DNA from: Anaerolineales bacterium
GTDB lineage: Bacteria; Chloroflexota; Anaerolineae; Anaerolineales; Villigracilaceae
Assembly (NCBI GenBank): GCA_025966435.1
Contig: JAICRQ010000256.1
Location: 1 to 5,567 of the forward strand
DNA length: 5,567 nucleotides
Direction: 5' to 3'
Shown: positions 4,981 to 5,567 of the stretch, in pieces
Layout of the letters: each line of letters opens with the position of its first letter
How positions within the stretch are numbered: position 1 is the first letter of the stretch
Made by a program: the position numbers and the translations under genes
Notes under the pieces: model-generated
Told to the model about the DNA's origin: nothing
Seen by the model: only the letters and a program-made list of their open reading frames with translations
Database searches by the model: none

Positions 4981-5567
4981 TTAGTGCTGCCCAAGCGTTC
5001 CCAACGTGCGGACGCGTCGCTCCACTCGGTGGAAGACCCAGGCACCAAACCATAGCATGACAAACATGAATACGATCAGGATTCCGATCTCCACCGGAAT
5101 AGGCAGCAGCGTCTCGCTCTGCAGCAGCAGGCCGCGCACGGCATCCAGTCCATAGGTCAGCGGCAGGATGAGAGCGATGGGGATAAGCCAGGAAGGCAGG
5201 GAATTAACGGGGAAGTTCGTCCCGGAGAATCCCTGCACGAGAAAGCTGCTGACGTCCACAAGAGTATTCGCTTCCCGCATCAGGAGCACGACGGCGGCAA
5301 AGGCAAAGCCGAAGCCGTAGAGACCGATCAACATGGGAATGGCTGTCAGAAATGCCGCCAGCGCGTTGCCAGTTGGCTGGAAGCCGAACAGCGCGCCTGC
5401 AATGAGGAGCATGATGGCGGATGTGATGGCTGTGACTAGTAAACTGCTTAGTGTTCTTCCTACAAGAATCAGCAGACGAGGAACCGGTGTAAGCCAGTTG
5501 GATTCCAGAACCCCTGCATCCATATCATTTTTGAGGGCATAACCCATTCCCCAGAACACCGTCAGGA
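4981..5567 (-). CDS. ABC-2 type transporter permease (DrrB-like), partial, C-terminal 194 residues
   Basis: This is the membrane subunit of an ABC-2 exporter. The frame is open to the right edge, so the N-terminal part is missing. The visible portion begins with an amphipathic loop containing GVLESNWLTPVPRLLILVGR, the typical TPVPR-type coupling region of ABC2_membrane proteins. About five hydrophobic segments follow, and the family hallmark FSGTNFPVNSLPSWL continues into a helix with LPLTYGLDAVRGLLL. A last helix and a basic, cytoplasmic tail (HRVERRVRTLGTLGQH) end the protein. Its ATPase is expected just upstream, beyond the right edge, as in drrAB-type operons. The substrate may be a drug, lipid or polysaccharide, but nothing visible decides this. 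Two micro-protein genes follow directly on the same strand. Confidence 0.9.
   Translation of the reverse strand, partial: LTVFWGMGYALKNDMDAGVLESNWLTPVPRLLILVGRTLSSLLVTAITSAIMLLIAGALFGFQPTGNALAAFLTAIPMLIGLYGFGFAFAAVVLLMREANTLVDVSSFLVQGFSGTNFPVNSLPSWLIPIALILPLTYGLDAVRGLLLQSETLLPIPVEIGILIVFMFVMLWFGAWVFHRVERRVRTLGTLGQH

Overview
This is a bacterial window of moderate GC content with tightly packed genes. No rRNA, tRNA, CRISPR array, insertion sequence or phage gene was seen. The mix of genes and the style of the proteins (a SlyD-like FKBP with a His tail, a DmpA-type P1 peptidase, an uncharacterised ATP-grasp protein, DrrA/DrrB-type ABC-2 exporter parts) would fit a free-living environmental bacterium. 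A Chloroflexota (Anaerolineae-like) origin is my best guess, but nothing in the window proves it.

Layout from left to right. (1) 1-482, minus: the N-terminal 160 residues of an ABC-2 type exporter ATPase, cut by the window edge just after Walker B begins. (2) 483-647: a non-coding stretch holding four copies of the hexamer CATTGT/ACAATG. (3) 648-1718, minus: a DmpA/P1-family (S58) self-cleaving aminopeptidase. (4) 1715-2611, minus: an ATP-grasp ligase-like protein whose stop overlaps the peptidase start by 4 bases (ATGA), so the two form a translationally coupled pair. (5) 2612-2715: a short divergent promoter region. (6) 2716-3207, plus: a SlyD-like FKBP prolyl isomerase, the only plus-strand gene. 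(7) 3242-3263: a strong 9-bp hairpin between convergent genes. (8) 3270-4532, minus: an MFS efflux-type transporter with its own extended -10 promoter. (9) 4638-4817 and 4843-4956, minus: two tiny single-pass membrane proteins. (10) 4981 to the right edge, minus: the C-terminal part of an ABC-2 permease.

How they work together. The permease and the two micro-proteins read as one operon in the order permease, 37 aa, 59 aa. The MFS gene lies downstream but appears to have its own promoter. The ATPase at the left edge and the permease at the right edge are of matching type, but about 4.5 kb and several other genes separate them, so they probably belong to two different exporters. The most interesting unit is the ATP-grasp/DmpA pair: a predicted bond-forming ATP-dependent ligase coupled to a peptidase family known to cleave unusual small peptides and amides. 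Its substrate cannot be read from the sequence.
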